24,167 bases of DNA from an uncultured Clostridia bacterium (GTDB taxonomy: Bacteria > Bacillota > Clostridia > Oscillospirales > Ruminococcaceae): assembly GCA_937901465.1 (NCBI GenBank), contig CALGTU010000099.1, positions 1 to 24,167 of the forward strand, in the 5' to 3' direction. Positions 22,213 through 24,167 of the stretch are shown here, piece by piece (the stretch's first letter is position 1; every line of letters begins with the position of its first letter). Made by a program: the position numbers and the translations under genes. Under the pieces are notes generated by a model. That model was not told the origin of the DNA, made no database searches, and saw only the letters and a program-made list of their open reading frames with translations.

Positions 22213-22692
22213 ATGTTAAACAAGGTAATAATCATGGGCAGACTCACTGCTGACCCTGAACTCAGACAGACAGCATCAAACACAGCTACTTGTACATTCA
22301 CAGTTGCCTGCGACAGAAATTTCGCTGGGCAGGGACAGGAAAGACAGGCTGATTTCATTACTGTTGTTGCATGGAGACAGACTGCTGAATTTGTAAGCAG
22401 ATACTTCAGAAAAGGCAGTATGATTGTTGTTGAAGGCGGTCTCAGAACAAGAACTTATAACGACAAGAGATACCCCGATGTAAAACACTATGTGACGGAA
22501 GTTCAGGCAGAACAGGTTTATTTTGGAGATTCAAAGAAATCTGAAAGCACAGGCAATTATGCTGAAAACAGAAACTTCCAGGCACCCAAGCAGGAAGCAC
22601 CCGCTCCATTACCTGAAAGTTCAGAGCCCCTTACAATAGGGAATCTTGGTGAATTTGAAGAAATTATAGGAGACGGAAGCCTGCCGTTCTAA
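22213..22692 (+). CDS. ssb: Single-stranded DNA-binding protein
   Basis: A 159-residue protein with an N-terminal OB fold (MLNKVIIMGRLTADPELRQT, then FITVVAWRQTAEFV and GSMIVVEGGLRTRTYND), a Pro/Gln/Glu-rich linker and the acidic C-terminal tip GDGSLPF that recruits repair and replication partners. The tip deviates slightly from DDDIPF but keeps the terminal Pro-Phe. It forms tetramers that coat single-stranded DNA. Located between rpsF and rpsR as expected; the start has an AAAGGGG site. Confidence 0.96.
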   Translation: MLNKVIIMGRLTADPELRQTASNTATCTFTVACDRNFAGQGQERQADFITVVAWRQTAEFVSRYFRKGSMIVVEGGLRTRTYNDKRYPDVKHYVTEVQAEQVYFGDSKKSESTGNYAENRNFQAPKQEAPAPLPESSEPLTIGNLGEFEEIIGDGSLPF

Positions 22693-22732
22693 GTTAAAAA
22701 TTCGATTAAATTTTGAAAAGGAGGGTTTTGTA

Positions 22733-22987
22733 ATGGAAAGACAGGAAAGAGAAAACAAGGGCGGACGTATGCAGAGAAAGCCTCGTAAAAAGGTTTGTCA
22801 GTTCTGCGTTGACCGTGCTGAAAAGATAGACTACAAGGATATCGCAAAGCTCAAGAAGTGCATGACAGAACGTTCAAAGATTCTTCCCCGCCGTGTAACA
22901 GGCACATGCGCTTATCATCAGAGAGAGCTCACAATCGCTATCAAGAGAGCAAGACATCTTGCACTTATTCCTTACGTTAGCGACTAA
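22733..22987 (+). CDS. rpsR: 30S ribosomal protein S18
   Basis: An 84-residue small-subunit protein partner of S6. The core KKVCQFCVDRAEKIDYKD, the RSKILPRRVTGTCAYHQR segment and the IKRARHLALIPYV end are diagnostic. Four cysteines (CQFC, KKC, GTC) suggest the zinc-binding form. The ATG has an AAGGAGGG site. Last gene of the operon, followed by a terminator. Confidence 0.97.
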   Translation: MERQERENKGGRMQRKPRKKVCQFCVDRAEKIDYKDIAKLKKCMTERSKILPRRVTGTCAYHQRELTIAIKRARHLALIPYVSD

Positions 22988-23000
22988 TTTACAAAACTTG

Positions 23001-23030
23001 AAGCACCACTTTGTAAAGTGGTGCTTTTTT
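23001..23030 (+). terminator. Intrinsic terminator of rpsF-ssb-rpsR
   Basis: AAGCACCACTTT (23001-23012) pairs with AAAGTGGTGCTT (23015-23026), followed by a T run to 23030. Confidence 0.92.
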
Positions 23031-23031
23031 A

Positions 23032-23060
23032 TTGACATCAGATAAAAAATAATGTATAAT
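23032..23060 (+). promoter_or_regulatory. Sigma-A promoter of the hydrogenase maturation operon
   Basis: TTGACA at 23032-23037, 17-base spacer, TATAAT at 23055-23060; both boxes perfect. Confidence 0.92.
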
Positions 23061-23065
23061 ATATA

Positions 23066-23221
23066 TGACGGATACCGCGGAGGTTCTGCGTGATTGGTCG
23101 CTTTTAAAAACAAACCATCGGGTTGTTTGGATTTTCCGGATAATCGGCAGGCTTTTATAAGAAAACAACGCATCTATGCGTATTTTTGCCACGCCTTTTC
23201 TTCGGGAAAAAGGCGTTTTTT
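23066..23221 (+). ncRNA. Structured leader RNA with terminator, riboswitch-like, class unknown
   Basis: Between the promoter and the first start codon lie about 170 nt with no credible ORF. Hairpins seen: CGCGGA/TCTGCG with loop GGT (23076-23090), AAAC-A-AACC/GGTTGTTT with loop ATCG (23108-23128), a short CCG/CGG stem (23136-23147), ACGCAT/ATGCGT (23168-23181), and a terminator (23191-23221). The segment CGCTTTT (23099-23105) could pair with the terminator 3' arm AAAAGGCG, a possible antiterminator. This layout is that of a transcription-attenuating riboswitch or protein-binding leader. GTGATTGG (23090-23097) recalls the ZTP riboswitch GUGACUGG, but the required 3' CCGCCUGGGC is absent. Confidence 0.6.
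23191..23221 (+). terminator. Leader terminator (attenuator) before the hydrogenase maturation genes
   Basis: ACGCCTTTT (23191-23199) pairs with AAAAGGCGT (23208-23216), followed by six T. It sits 15 bases before the GTG start, so it can only act as an attenuator or as an end of a leader RNA. Confidence 0.85.
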
Positions 23222-23235
23222 ATTTGGAAGGGAGC

Positions 23236-23490
23236 GTGGAGAAAACGGAAAATCGTATAGGTGTTATAGGAATAATAATCGAGTCTGACGATGCTGTAAG
23301 CAAGGTCAATGAAACCTTGCATGAATATCGTGATATAATCGCAGCAAGACTGGGACTTCCTTATCACGAAAGAAAATGCTCGGTGATATCAATCATAGTT
23401 GATGCAGACGCGGACAAAATCAGTGCACTTGCGGGGAACTTGGGAAAAATAGACGGGGTTTCTGCAAAATCAGCAATTCAGAAAAAGTAA
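23236..23490 (+). CDS. Iron-only hydrogenase system regulator, TM1266 family
   Basis: An 84-residue small protein with an ACT-like ferredoxin fold: RIGVIGIIIESDD, then LHEYRDIIAARLGLP and CSVISIIVDADADKISALAGNLGKIDGV (quoted in parts: SIISIIV-type strand, then ISALAGNLG). Such proteins (TIGR03959-type) are found beside hydE, hydF and hydG and are named putative regulators of the [FeFe] hydrogenase system; the mode of action is not established. GTG 23236 is chosen: GGAAGG lies four bases upstream, and the frame upstream of it runs through the leader terminator. hydG begins 14 bases after the stop. Confidence 0.85.
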   Translation: MEKTENRIGVIGIIIESDDAVSKVNETLHEYRDIIAARLGLPYHERKCSVISIIVDADADKISALAGNLGKIDGVSAKSAIQKK

Positions 23491-23504
23491 AGGAGAACGG
23501 AAAA

Positions 23505-24167
23505 ATGTTTAATCCAGAATCACTCAAAGCAGAAGAATTTATCTCACACGAAGAAATTTTATCGACACTTGAATATGCCGATAAAAACAAGGACAATATG
23601 GAACTTGTTGACCAGATAATTGCTAAAGCAAAGGAAAGAAAAGGTCTTTCACACAGAGAAGCATCGGTACTTCTTGCTTGTGACAACGAAGAAAAAATCA
23701 AGGAAATCTATGCGCTCGCTGAACAGATAAAGAAAGATTTTTATGGTAACAGAATAGTTATGTTTGCTCCTCTTTATCTTTCAAACTACTGCGTAAACGG
23801 CTGTGTTTATTGTCCTTATCATCTTAAAAACAAGCATATCGCAAGAAAGAAACTTACTCAGGAAGAAATTGAAAAAGAAGTTATCGCTTTACAGGATATG
23901 GGACACAAGAGACTCGCTATTGAAGCGGGTGAAGACCCTGTAAATAACCCTATCGAATACATTCTTGAAAGTATCAAGACTATCTATGCTATAAAGCATA
24001 AGAATGGTGCTATAAGAAGAGTAAATGTAAACATCGCTGCTACAACTGTTGAAAATTACAGAAAGCTTAAAGATGCAGGAATAGGCACTTATATTCTCTT
24101 CCAGGAAACATATCACAAGGAAAGCTATGAACAACTTCACCCAACAGGACCAAAGCACGACTATGCT
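23505..24167 (+). CDS. hydG: [FeFe] hydrogenase H-cluster maturase HydG (3' end outside window)
   Basis: The frame is open from ATG 23505 to the window end (221 codons of about 470). HydG is a radical SAM tyrosine lyase that cleaves tyrosine to make the CO and CN ligands of the H-cluster. The radical SAM motif CVNGCVYC has Cys96, Cys100 and Cys103, the CX3CX2C spacing of the family. The upstream helices (NPESLKAEEFISHEEI, then GLSHREASVLLAC) and downstream EAGEDPVNNPIEYILESI are highly typical of HydG rather than the related ThiH. An AAAGGAG site overlaps the end of the regulator gene. Presence implies an [FeFe] hydrogenase in this organism, with hydE, hydF and hydA elsewhere or downstream. 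Confidence 0.95.
   Translation, partial: MFNPESLKAEEFISHEEILSTLEYADKNKDNMELVDQIIAKAKERKGLSHREASVLLACDNEEKIKEIYALAEQIKKDFYGNRIVMFAPLYLSNYCVNGCVYCPYHLKNKHIARKKLTQEEIEKEVIALQDMGHKRLAIEAGEDPVNNPIEYILESIKTIYAIKHKNGAIRRVNVNIAATTVENYRKLKDAGIGTYILFQETYHKESYEQLHPTGPKHDYA

Noticed and set aside
23071..23080. T-box element (GATACCGCGG resembles GGUACCGCG)
   Set aside because: It occurs at the very start of the leader, before any room for a specifier stem; a T-box bulge should come just before the terminator.
23066..23160. ZTP (pfl) riboswitch
   Set aside because: GTGATTGG resembles the conserved 5' GUGACUGG, but the 3' CCGCCUGGGC part and the GGGGAG segment are missing.
23176..23235. Longer N-terminus for the TM1266-family protein from ATG 23176
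   Set aside because: It would translate the terminator hairpin and the ribosome site; family members start close to RIGVIGI.

Overview
The window is a low-GC, gene-dense chromosomal segment from an endospore-forming, strictly fermentative member of the Clostridia; Oscillospirales/Ruminococcaceae-like is my best guess, from protein style and codon use rather than any marker phylogeny. Evidence is the set of sporulation genes (spmA, spmB, sigK, spoIIR, an abrB homologue), strong AAGGAGG ribosome binding sites, repeated TTGACA-17-TATAAT promoters, addBA in place of recBCD, and the start of an [FeFe]-hydrogenase maturation operon. I see no phage, transposon, CRISPR array or obvious horizontal island.

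Layout. 1-1392 (+): 3' end of pyrD, a histidine phosphatase and ruvX, closed by a terminator. 1474-1549 (-): tRNA-Lys(UUU) with its own promoter and terminator. 1683-2782 (-): spmA-spmB, both with TTG starts. 2963-4338 (+): abrB-like regulator and DAHP synthase, each with its own promoter and terminator. 4359-5078 (-): uninterrupted sigK. 5253-5801 (+): a permuted papain-like cysteine hydrolase, divergent from sigK. 5802-6180: a 379-bp regulatory region. 6181-11055 (+): carbohydrate ABC importer (lipoprotein plus two permeases, no ATPase in the window) followed by a GH4-family protein; the layout resembles the Bacillus lplABCD cluster. 11098-14089 (-): operon metA, Ca2+/Na+ exchanger, thiN, small membrane protein. 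14255-21795 (+): spoIIR, addB, addA. 21903-22987 (+): rpsF-ssb-rpsR. 23238 region to end (+): leader RNA with terminator, TM1266-type regulator and hydG (cut by the window end).

Most worth a second look: (1) the ~170-nt leader before the hydrogenase-maturation genes, which has a consensus promoter, several hairpins and a terminator just before the first start codon, and which I cannot assign to a riboswitch class; (2) the GH4 protein, which keeps the NAD-binding and general family motifs but lacks the Cys and His normally used to bind the catalytic Mn2+; (3) mutually exclusive or pseudoknotting hairpins in the rpsF leader; (4) a possible sigma-E promoter for spmAB running head-on through the abrB promoter; (5) the sigK coding end embedded in the aroF terminator and a hairpin able to mask the sigK ribosome binding site. 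All family calls come from reading the sequence and from recalled family features; no database search was run.
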